From positions 1 through 64,000 of the forward strand of contig JAYTMT010000002.1 in assembly GCA_043728315.1 (NCBI GenBank): a stretch of 64,000 bases of DNA. The letters are read 5' to 3'. A program made the position numbers and the translations under genes. Below the pieces are notes generated by a model. It searched no databases. It was not told the DNA's origin and saw only the letters and a program-made list of their open reading frames with translations. Position 1 is the stretch's first letter. Each line of letters starts with the position of its first letter. Of the stretch, positions 44,070 through 51,756 are shown one piece after another. The stretch comes from JAAFIP01 sp043728315 (lineage in GTDB: Bacteria; Pseudomonadota; Gammaproteobacteria; Burkholderiales; Burkholderiaceae_C).

Positions 44070-44873
44070 TCAACGTTGACGATCAAGAAAATCACGCAGG
44101 AGGCGGCGGCATGCATCGACACGCTCCAGCATCGGCCAATGGCCACATTTGTTCAAAATCTCAAGACGTGTTTGCGGCAGGCGAGCCATCAGCTCCCGCG
44201 CTCCCGCAAGGGGAGTGACGACATCTTCATCCCCAGTCACCAACAACGTGGGGCACTTGATTTTTTCTAAAGTTGTTGGCATTGCCTGCGCAAGCAGCAA
44301 ACAGTTGCGTGCATAGCCTTCGGGATCTTGCCCCATGATGCTTTCACGCACATATGCCACCGTTACAGGTTGTGTTTCTTTGGTTGAAACAGACAGTGCT
44401 GCATTGGAGACGGCTATCGCAGCCTCGAAGTTACCCTTCTCGCGCACCAAGGGTGCACGTGCGTTCATGACGTCGCGCATACCCTGTGGTGGCTGCAAAA
44501 GTGAAGCAAAGAGCGTCATACTTTTTACCAGCTTAGGATCTTTCACAGCCACAAAGGGGCAGACGATGGTGCTCAATGAATGCCCCACCAAATGCATCTG
44601 CTGTACACCCAAGGCCTGACACACATCGATCACAGATTGCGCTACCACATCAGCCGTTAGTTGGCCCTTATGCGCCGTGTTTTCAGACAGGGCATAAGCA
44701 TTATTGGAGCGCCCAGCACCTGGCGTATCAATGCGAATCAGTTTGTAGTTTTGCAGCACGGGCATCAGCGGTGCCCACACATTCATCGAACCACCCAAGC
44801 CGTGAACCATGACGACGGCCTCACCCTCGCCCTCCACGTCAACGGCCATCTTGTCGATCCATTGAATAGCCAT
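44070..44873 (-). CDS. Alpha/beta-hydrolase
   Basis: This is a 267-residue protein with oxyanion region VMVHGLGGSMNVW, nucleophile elbow VGHSLSTIV, acid region VTGDEDVVTP and catalytic histidine in CGHWPMLE. It is similar in plan to meta-cleavage-product hydrolases and carboxylesterases. It lies between the FAH-family gene (9 bases) and the amidohydrolases and would hydrolyse an ester or C-C bond in the pathway. Confidence 0.88.
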   Translation of the reverse strand: MAIQWIDKMAVDVEGEGEAVVMVHGLGGSMNVWAPLMPVLQNYKLIRIDTPGAGRSNNAYALSENTAHKGQLTADVVAQSVIDVCQALGVQQMHLVGHSLSTIVCPFVAVKDPKLVKSMTLFASLLQPPQGMRDVMNARAPLVREKGNFEAAIAVSNAALSVSTKETQPVTVAYVRESIMGQDPEGYARNCLLLAQAMPTTLEKIKCPTLLVTGDEDVVTPLAGARELMARLPQTRLEILNKCGHWPMLERVDACRRLLRDFLDRQR

Positions 44874-44882
44874 GTTATGCCT

Positions 44883-45749
44883 TCAGACGAAACGGTTTTC
44901 GATGGCGCCAATGCCATCGATTTCAACGCGAACCACATCAGCGGCCTTCAGATAGCGTGGTGGCTTCATGCCCATGCCCACACCCGCGGGTGTGCCGGTG
45001 GCAATCACATCGCCCGGCAGCAGCGTGATGCCGCGCGAGCAGGTTTCGATCAAAGTTGGGATGTCAAAAATCAGATCTTGGGTGTTGCCATCTTGCCGCA
45101 GCTCGCCATTGACCCAACCGCGCACGCGAATGTTGTCGTGTTTTAGCGCGTCAGATGTCACGATCCATGGCCCCATCGGGCAAAAGGTATCGAAGCTTTT
45201 GCCCAGATCCCATTGGGAATGCCGCATTTGCACATCACGCGCTGTTACATCGTTGACAACCGTGTAGCCAAAGACATGTTCCATAGCCTGTGCAGCCGTG
45301 ATGTTTTTGCCACCACGACCGATGATGACGGCTAGTTCGGACTCATAGTCAATTTGCACAGATACTGCTGCACCGGGGAGTACAACGTCATCATAGGGAC
45401 CGACTACGCATTGGGCCAACTTAGTGAACACAATTGGCCATTGGCCTTGGTCGCTTGCATTGCTAGTAAAGACACTGCCTGCTAGCTCGGCTGCATGTGC
45501 ACGGTAATTGCGCCCTACGCAGAATATGCCGCGCTGGGCCTTAAACAATGGCGCTAGCAATTGCACGGCACTAACAGGCAAGCGCGTGCCCTTTGCAGCG
45601 GGTAGCGCCTCACCCCTTACCAAGCTATGAATCAAGGGGAGAACACCTAGGGATGAATCCGATATGTCAAGCGCAGTTAATTCCTGCCCATTTGCAGAGA
45701 CTATACCGATCTGAGGCTTACCGCCCCACAACCAACTAGCTAAACGCAT
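44883..45749 (-). CDS. Fumarylacetoacetate hydrolase-family protein
   Basis: This is a 288-residue FAH-fold enzyme. QIDYESELAVIIGRGGKNI has the metal ExE motif and VVNDVTARDVQMRHSQWDLG the aspartate. GDVIATGTPAGVGMGMKPP is also typical. The ATG at 45749 is preceded by GAGGCAAA; an in-frame start 11 codons upstream is less likely. It is the first gene of the operon. FAH members split or decarboxylate ring-cleavage products, supporting a ring-degradation theme. Confidence 0.9.
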   Translation of the reverse strand: MRLASWLWGGKPQIGIVSANGQELTALDISDSSLGVLPLIHSLVRGEALPAAKGTRLPVSAVQLLAPLFKAQRGIFCVGRNYRAHAAELAGSVFTSNASDQGQWPIVFTKLAQCVVGPYDDVVLPGAAVSVQIDYESELAVIIGRGGKNITAAQAMEHVFGYTVVNDVTARDVQMRHSQWDLGKSFDTFCPMGPWIVTSDALKHDNIRVRGWVNGELRQDGNTQDLIFDIPTLIETCSRGITLLPGDVIATGTPAGVGMGMKPPRYLKAADVVRVEIDGIGAIENRFV

Positions 45750-45820
45750 GAAATTTGCCTCATATACATGGGATTCGCGCAACCCAACTGGAAACTATCT
45801 ATGCCTCGATTTTGATCAAA

Positions 45821-45838
45821 ATGAGACAGTAGTCTCAT
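45821..45838. promoter_or_regulatory. Candidate TetR operator
   Basis: ATGAGAC-agta-GTCTCAT is a perfect palindrome of 18 bases in the 168-base gap between the divergent FAH-family gene and the TetR gene. Its place suggests that the regulator represses both directions. Confidence 0.6.
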
Positions 45839-45917
45839 AATGAACTTGCCGTATCATAATCAGATCAATCTTTTGCTGCAATTGCTTTTACAACAATAAA
45901 GACTAGGAGTTTCCCTT

Positions 45918-46622
45918 ATGGTCCTTTCTAATGCGCTGGCGACAGAACCCACCCCCACACCACTGCGCGGTGTCAAAGCTTCTACTTTGAAACTGCTCTT
46001 GGATACCGCCATGTCACTGATGACCGAGCGCGGGTATATTCCCTCGATAGCCGAGGTGGCGATGCGCGCGCACGTCTCTCGTGCCACGGCTTACCGCTAC
46101 TTTGCCAGCCGCAGCGAGCTGATTGCAGCTGTGGTGGATATTTCGCTGGGCCCTGTGCGCAGTTTTCATTCAACACTGACTGATGGACGCGCCCGTGTGG
46201 CGCAATTGTTTGAAGAAACTTTTCCGCGCTTCAAGGAGTTTGAACCGCAACTTCGTGCTGCGGCGCAGCTCTCTCTTGAACACCAAGCGCTGGAACGTGC
46301 TGGTTTATTAGAAGAAAAGCCTTACCGCCGTGGCCACCGCATTGCGATCTTGGCGCACGCCATTGAGCCACTAAGCACACAGCTCACCCCAGAAGTGCAT
46401 CAAAAACTACACCAAGCCTTGTCTGTGGTTTATGGAATTGAGCCCTACATCATCTTGCGCGACATATGGCATGCCACAGACAAACAGATTGAGAACACCG
46501 CGTTGTGGATGGCGCAGGCCTTGTTAGATGCAGCAATAAAAGAATGCCAAGGCATCCCCTCAGAACCAAGACCCCCAGCACGCGTAACCCGCCGCAGCCG
46601 CGCCATGTCACAGCCAGTCTAA
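45918..46622 (+). CDS. TetR-family transcriptional regulator
   Basis: This is a 234-residue protein with an N-terminal TetR HTH (SIAEVAMRAHVSRATAYRYFAS) and a helical effector domain with FKEFEPQLRAAAQLSLEH. Divergent from the 13-gene operon, so it is the likely local repressor, induced by the imported compound or a product. AGGAG precedes the ATG closely. Confidence 0.92.
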   Translation: MVLSNALATEPTPTPLRGVKASTLKLLLDTAMSLMTERGYIPSIAEVAMRAHVSRATAYRYFASRSELIAAVVDISLGPVRSFHSTLTDGRARVAQLFEETFPRFKEFEPQLRAAAQLSLEHQALERAGLLEEKPYRRGHRIAILAHAIEPLSTQLTPEVHQKLHQALSVVYGIEPYIILRDIWHATDKQIENTALWMAQALLDAAIKECQGIPSEPRPPARVTRRSRAMSQPV

Positions 46623-46794
46623 GCCGTATCTGGACTTGTCGGCTTTAACAGCCAGATAGGCGCTCAGCGCTGGTAAGCGCAAAAACAGTTGCACCATCCC
46701 ATAAATTAGGGATTGAGCGGAGTGCGCAAGTGGGTAACAATTGGTTAAAGTGTGGTTTGCTGCGCAAAGTGCGGCAGTTCACCAATTTTGATGC

Positions 46795-47499
46795 ATGAAA
46801 ATCTCTGCTATGACTACTATTTCTAATGCTTTTTCGCGCCATGTGGGCGGTGCTTTTCGTTGCGCCACTCTGGGGGGCGCAGCTGTTCTGTCACTGTCTG
46901 CATTGACAGCAGCAGCCCAAGCACCAACTGCAGCGCAGATGATTGAGCAACTCAAAACCCAGCCCGCGCCAGCAGTGGCTCCCGCCAATGCACCCAGAAC
47001 ACGAAGCTTGCGCAACTTGACCGTGGAGGCAGTCAACCCTGCGGCAGCTACTGCCACAGCAGCCGCGCCTGCTACAGTTGGCGCAGCAGCCAGCGCTGGG
47101 CCGGCAGCTGCCACTGGAGCGCCTGTAGCAGCGCAAACACCTGCACCCACCGAGCCAGCGCGCCCATCGCTGTCCCTGCTGATCCAATTTGACTTCAATT
47201 CCGCCCGCGTCAAGCCCGAGAGCCAGCAGGCACTGGCCAATTTGGCGGTGGCGTTGCAGTCGCCCGAGCTTAAAACCTTTCGCTTCGCCGTAGAAGGCCA
47301 CACCGATGCCCAAGGCCGCGCCGACTACAACCAAAAGCTCTCGCAGCAGCGGGCGGATGCCGTGCGTGACCAGCTTAGCAGCCAAGGCGTGGCCGCTGCG
47401 CGCCTCTCGCCAGTGGGCAAGGGGTCGAGCGAGTTGGCCAAGCCCGACGAGCCCTATTCGGCTGAAAATCGCCGCGTGCGCATTGTCAACATGGACTAA
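46795..47499 (+). CDS. OmpA-like peptidoglycan-associated protein
   Basis: This is a 234-residue protein with an N-terminal signal sequence (LSALTAAAQA), an Ala/Pro-rich linker (about 55-125) and a C-terminal OmpA domain with LLIQFDFNSARVKPESQQAL, VEGHTDAQGRADYNQKLS and ENRRVRIV. The GHTD and RR residues bind diaminopimelate of peptidoglycan. It lacks a lipobox and a beta-barrel, so it is probably a soluble or loosely tethered periplasmic protein. It starts the caspase cluster on the plus strand, 72 bases ahead of the next gene. Confidence 0.85.
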   Translation: MKISAMTTISNAFSRHVGGAFRCATLGGAAVLSLSALTAAAQAPTAAQMIEQLKTQPAPAVAPANAPRTRSLRNLTVEAVNPAAATATAAAPATVGAAASAGPAAATGAPVAAQTPAPTEPARPSLSLLIQFDFNSARVKPESQQALANLAVALQSPELKTFRFAVEGHTDAQGRADYNQKLSQQRADAVRDQLSSQGVAAARLSPVGKGSSELAKPDEPYSAENRRVRIVNMD

Positions 47500-47571
47500 C
47501 TCTCTGTGCCCGCTACAGCTATCCGCATCCACGTCGCCAAGCGTCCAACCAATCAAAAAATGCACTGATTT

Positions 47572-47632
47572 ATGAAATTTAAGCACAATGTCAGCGTCAT
47601 ATGGTCATATTGCGCTATTAAAAATGTAGTGA
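47572..47632 (+). repeat. Dispersed palindromic repeat, copy C at a metacaspase start
   Basis: It reads taagcacaatgtcagcgtca then tatggtcatattgcgctatta, then aaaatgtagtga. This is one of the best-preserved copies. It encodes the first 20 codons of the downstream caspase gene or, if the GTG at 47629 is the start, forms its leader. Confidence 0.9.
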
Positions 47633-49968
47633 ATAAAATCGCCGTGGCTTGCTCCATAGTCTGCGGCACATGCAGCCTTGGTCTGCCACCAGCGGCTTGG
47701 GCGCAAGCGGCCAAGCCCGCCAGCAGCAAGGACGCCGACCGCAATTTGCAGGTTACCGCTGCGCCAGCGGCAGCGTTTCCGGGCCAGTCTGCGGGACGGC
47801 GCGTGGCCTTGGTGATTGGCAACAGCGCCTACAAAGACTCGCCCCTGCTCAACCCCGTGAACGACGCACGCGCTATCAGCGCCGCGCTGACGGAGTCTGG
47901 CTTCACCGTGATTGCCCGCGAAAACACCGACCAGCGCGGCATGCTGTCAGCCCTGCGCGAGTTTGGCGACAAGCTGCGCGACGGCGGCGTGGGTATTTTT
48001 TATTACGCAGGCCATGGCATGCAAATCAAGGGGCGCAATTATTTGATCCCCGTGGGCGCAAGCATTGAGCGTGAGGACGAGGTGGCCTACAGCGCGGTGG
48101 ACGCGCAGGCCGTGCTCGACAAAATGGAAGCTGCAGGCAACGGCACCAACATAATGATTTTAGATGCCTGCCGCAACAACCCCTTTACCCGCAGCACCCG
48201 CAGCGGCCAAGCCGGTTTGGCGCAAATGGACGCGCCCGTGGGCACTTTGGTGGCCTTTGCCACCAGCCCGGGCGCTGTTGCCAGCGACGGCGGCGGGCAA
48301 AACGGCCTGTACACCCAGCACCTGCTCACCGCCATGCGCCAGCAGGGCGCTAAGGTGGAAGATGTGTTCAAGCAGGTGCGCGCCAATGTGCGACGCGACT
48401 CGCAGGGCAAGCAAGTGCCATGGGAGAGCACCTCGCTGGAAGGGGATTTTTACTTCAAAGTGCCCACTGGTTTGACTGCTGGCGCACCCAGCGCGGGTTT
48501 CAACGCAAATGCCGCAGTAGAAGCCGCCCTGTGGGATGCTGTGAAAAATAGCTCCACACCCATCGAGCTGCGCGCCTACCTTAACCGCTATCCGCAGGGG
48601 CAATTTGCAGCGCCCGCGCGCGCGCGCTTGGAGCAATTGCTGCCAGCTACAGCGCAAACAGCTGCTGCGGTAAACCCGGCTACCCAAAGCCCCCGCGTGA
48701 ATTACCGTGTGGGCGATAGCTGGACATTTGCGGTCGATAACTTGCTCACCAACAAGCAAAGCAGCTACACCCACCGCATCACATCAGTGGCGGCCAATGG
48801 CGACGGTTTGATAAATGAAGGTGCTGTTGTGTATAGCGCCACGGCCCAAGCCAAATACATACGCAGCGAAGACCGCGAGCGGTTTTATAGCGATGGCTTT
48901 CGCAGCACCCCCAGTCAATTGCGCATCGGCTTTAAAGAGCCTGTGAGCTACGAAATCATCACCAAAAATAAAGACGGCAGAGATGACAAGTTCATAGCCG
49001 CAGGCACGATTGAAGTCGCAGCCCAAGAAAAAGTCAGCACCCCCGCTGGCGAATTCATGGCTTGGCGCATCAAGCGCATCACCCGCGGCACCTTGGCCAA
49101 CGGCGATGCGCATTTGCTAGACCACACCTACTGGTATGCGCCCGAAATAAAACGCTTGGTAGCCCAAGACACCACCGACACCAATCTCACCACAGGCAAA
49201 ATCACCTCACGCGCCAAGGTGAGCTTGCAAAAATACTACTTAGCAGATGCCACCCTGAGCGCCAGCGCAGATGGCATAGCCGCCGTAGAGAAGCGCACCG
49301 ACGAGTTGCTGGCGCAGCTGGCACTGGCTAAGCCCGCAAGCAGTGGCAGCCCTAAGCCAAGCATTGCGAGCAACAGCTTTGGCTACACCGTGGGTGACCG
49401 CTGGCGCTACCAAACGGTAGACCGCTACAAATCAGAGGTCACAGGCAATTGGTCGCGTCAGGTGGATAAATTTGATGCACAAGGCGGCATCACCATGCGC
49501 GGGGGCACTGTACGCTGGTCAGCAGACGGCTCGTGGCGCTACCAGCGCGATGCAGATGGCAGCACGCTGGAGTATTCTGATAATTTCAAAATGGTGCCTG
49601 CCACGCTCAAGGCGGGTCACTCAGAGAAAGCAAAGTTCACGCTCACGTGGAAAAACAGCGGTGGAAACGGACAAGAGGAACGCAGCGGTGATGTCAAGGT
49701 GCTTGGCCTAGAAAAAATCAAAGTGCCCGCTGGGGAATTTGACGCTTGGAAAATCGAGCACAAAGGCTTCATCACAGGTAAAAACCTCAGCGCTTCCACC
49801 GCCTATAACCAAAGCTACACCTTGGTGCAATGGTATGTGCCCGCTCTGCGCGCCTATGTGGCAGAAGACTATGAACGGCGCGATAGCCGTGGCAATATCG
49901 ACCGCTTTGTTCGCCAAGAGCTCACCAGCTTTGAGGTGGCAGGGGCTCAGCACCTCGCCCAGCGCTAA
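47572..49968 (+). CDS. Secreted caspase-family protease with duplicated C-terminal beta domain
   Basis: This is a 798-residue protein. It has a signal peptide ending AAWAQA and a caspase domain (about 75-300) beginning VALVIGNSAY. The dyad is His148 (YYAGHGMQ) and Cys200 (LDACRNNPF). A helical linker carries WDAVKNSSTPIELRAYL. Two related beta-rich domains follow (about 380-545, with VGDSW and KVSTPAGEFMAWRI; about 600-790, with VGDRW and KIKVPAGEFDAWKI), resembling DUF3108. The start is uncertain: the ATG 47572 is inside repeat C, while a GTG at 47629 would give a shorter standard signal peptide. It lies 32 bases before the CHASE2 gene. Confidence 0.88.
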   Translation: MKFKHNVSVIWSYCAIKNVVNKIAVACSIVCGTCSLGLPPAAWAQAAKPASSKDADRNLQVTAAPAAAFPGQSAGRRVALVIGNSAYKDSPLLNPVNDARAISAALTESGFTVIARENTDQRGMLSALREFGDKLRDGGVGIFYYAGHGMQIKGRNYLIPVGASIEREDEVAYSAVDAQAVLDKMEAAGNGTNIMILDACRNNPFTRSTRSGQAGLAQMDAPVGTLVAFATSPGAVASDGGGQNGLYTQHLLTAMRQQGAKVEDVFKQVRANVRRDSQGKQVPWESTSLEGDFYFKVPTGLTAGAPSAGFNANAAVEAALWDAVKNSSTPIELRAYLNRYPQGQFAAPARARLEQLLPATAQTAAAVNPATQSPRVNYRVGDSWTFAVDNLLTNKQSSYTHRITSVAANGDGLINEGAVVYSATAQAKYIRSEDRERFYSDGFRSTPSQLRIGFKEPVSYEIITKNKDGRDDKFIAAGTIEVAAQEKVSTPAGEFMAWRIKRITRGTLANGDAHLLDHTYWYAPEIKRLVAQDTTDTNLTTGKITSRAKVSLQKYYLADATLSASADGIAAVEKRTDELLAQLALAKPASSGSPKPSIASNSFGYTVGDRWRYQTVDRYKSEVTGNWSRQVDKFDAQGGITMRGGTVRWSADGSWRYQRDADGSTLEYSDNFKMVPATLKAGHSEKAKFTLTWKNSGGNGQEERSGDVKVLGLEKIKVPAGEFDAWKIEHKGFITGKNLSASTAYNQSYTLVQWYVPALRAYVAEDYERRDSRGNIDRFVRQELTSFEVAGAQHLAQR

Positions 49969-50000
49969 GCCCTGCATCGCTAGCCCCTCACCGCCAACCC

Positions 50001-51644
50001 ATGAACCTCTGGCAACGCAGTACCCAAGCCCTAGGCGCGCTCCCCGCGCGGCGCGTCACGTGGGTGTTGGCCATCGTATTTAGCCTGTGGGCGGTGGCCG
50101 ATATGGCGTATTTCAAGGTATCTAGCGGCTTGGCGCAAAACAGCTACGACGCGATGGTGCGCGCCCGCCTGTATGCCCCGCCCGCCGACCCGCGCGTGCT
50201 GATCATCGACATTGACGAAGCATCGCTCTCGCGCATGGCCAGTGAGTTTGGCCGCTGGCCGTGGCCGCGCGACACGCTGGCTACCGTGCTTGATTACATC
50301 GAAAAGCAAGCGCCCGCCGCCGTGGTGTGGGATGTGCTGTTTGCCGACCCGGACCGCCTCTCGCCTGGCGGCGACAAAGCTTTTGACGAGGCGGCCAAGC
50401 GCAGTGCCCACAGCCATTTTCCGGTGGTGCGCCTGCCCGCTGCCAACGACGGCAAAAGCAAACTGAGCCGCAGCGGTTTGCCCAATTTGTGGCTGCCCAG
50501 CACAGATGCGGCGGTGAACCAAAGCACGCAAACGCTGGCTGTGATCCCTCCATTTTTGGCAAGCATTGCCAACAGTCGCTTGGGCTACAACAACGGCTAC
50601 CCCGACAACGATGGCGTGCTGCGCCGCTACCGCTATGTGGAGCGCCTGCCCGGAGGCGGCGTGATCCAGTCCATTCCCGTGAGCGTGGCGCGCAGCCTGA
50701 ATGCTGCGCAAATGCAAAATACTTCTAATTTAATAGCAGAAGACGACGCTTTCACGCCGACATCAGGTAAAAAAATCTTAAAAGACAAGCTCATGGTGTG
50801 GCGCAAAAATGCCAACGCCTACCCGCGCGTGGCTTTTGCCGATGTGTTCAACGCCGCCGAGGGCGGCAAGCCCCTGAAAGCGCTGCCCGATTTCAAAGGC
50901 AAAATCATCGTCATAGGGTCCACTGCGCCCAGTTTGCATGACATCCACCCCACGCCGCTGGCGCCCACGCAGGCTGGCGTAGACAGCTTGGCCACCGCCA
51001 TCGACAACGCTGTGAACGGCCATTTCGTGGCCGAGCTGCCGCGCTGGCTGCAAGCGGGGCTGGCCGTGCTCATGTGTGTGCTGCTGGCCTACTGGGTGAG
51101 CGGTTTTCAGGGCGGCAAAGGCTTGGCCTCATTAGACCCAGCCTTGTTGATCTTGCCGGGCACTTTGCTGGCCATCAGCTTTGCCAGCCTCAATGGCACG
51201 CCCTTGTTCGTTGACTTGCAGCTGGCCGCAGGCACTGCCTTGCTTTTTTTAGCGGCGCTGCGCACATGGAATGGCTGGCGGCGCGACCACTGGTGTGGCT
51301 ACTCGCCCGCCCCAGAAGCGCTTGTTGGTGTGCACGCCTCCCAGCCGCTGGCCGGTGTGGGCCTGGACCGCTTGATTGGCATGTTGGCCAAACACGCCCC
51401 CGCTTGCCGCGTGGTGGCCGGTGATGCCAGCGCCACATGGCCGGCCAGCCTGCGCTGGAGCGAGTTGGCGCGCTTTTGTGCCGTATGCGGCCCCGCTGAG
51501 CAGCTTGCGGCTTTGGCGCAAGCGCCTTGGCCAGACGGCACGCAGTTTGGCGCCACGCAAATGCTGGCTAATTTGCCTGCCGACAACCCGCAGCGCAGCG
51601 CCCACATTGCCCAAGCAGCAGTGCGTGCTTGCGCCGCTTTATAA
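50001..51644 (+). CDS. CHASE2-domain membrane protein without recognised output domain
   Basis: This is a 547-residue protein with a first transmembrane helix (VTWVLAIVFSLWAVADMAYF) and a large periplasmic CHASE2 domain (about 40-340) with VLIIDIDEASLSRM, RWPWPRDTLATVLDYI and KIIVIGSTAPSLHDI. Three further helices follow (WLQAGLAVLMCVLLAYW and others), then about 120 cytoplasmic residues. CHASE2 domains are sensors, normally linked to cyclases or kinases. The tail here shows neither. It is flanked by caspase genes on both sides. A diverged dispersed repeat is read inside the periplasmic domain. Confidence 0.88.
   Translation: MNLWQRSTQALGALPARRVTWVLAIVFSLWAVADMAYFKVSSGLAQNSYDAMVRARLYAPPADPRVLIIDIDEASLSRMASEFGRWPWPRDTLATVLDYIEKQAPAAVVWDVLFADPDRLSPGGDKAFDEAAKRSAHSHFPVVRLPAANDGKSKLSRSGLPNLWLPSTDAAVNQSTQTLAVIPPFLASIANSRLGYNNGYPDNDGVLRRYRYVERLPGGGVIQSIPVSVARSLNAAQMQNTSNLIAEDDAFTPTSGKKILKDKLMVWRKNANAYPRVAFADVFNAAEGGKPLKALPDFKGKIIVIGSTAPSLHDIHPTPLAPTQAGVDSLATAIDNAVNGHFVAELPRWLQAGLAVLMCVLLAYWVSGFQGGKGLASLDPALLILPGTLLAISFASLNGTPLFVDLQLAAGTALLFLAALRTWNGWRRDHWCGYSPAPEALVGVHASQPLAGVGLDRLIGMLAKHAPACRVVAGDASATWPASLRWSELARFCAVCGPAEQLAALAQAPWPDGTQFGATQMLANLPADNPQRSAHIAQAAVRACAAL
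50717..50766 (-). repeat. Dispersed palindromic repeat, diverged copy L inside the CHASE2 gene
   Basis: On the minus strand it reads ctgatgtcggcgtgaaagcg then tcgtcttctgctattaaatta. The order gtc-gcgt...gtc...gctattaaatta is kept. It is read through in frame by the CHASE2 gene (residues around NTSNLIAEDDAFTPTSGK). Confidence 0.55.
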
Positions 51645-51756
51645 GCTTGCTACAAATACCCTGTTTCAAATACCCTGCCAATGCCAACCCTGCACATTCC
51701 GCACGCTAGACCGCATGCCATCCATTTTTAGACAATTACCCACCAAGGAGCGAACT

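Noticed and set aside
51376..51756. Long in-frame extension of the metacaspase into the CHASE2 gene
   Set aside because: It overlaps the CHASE2 coding region in another frame, and the ATG at 51757 has a good ribosome-binding site and signal peptide.
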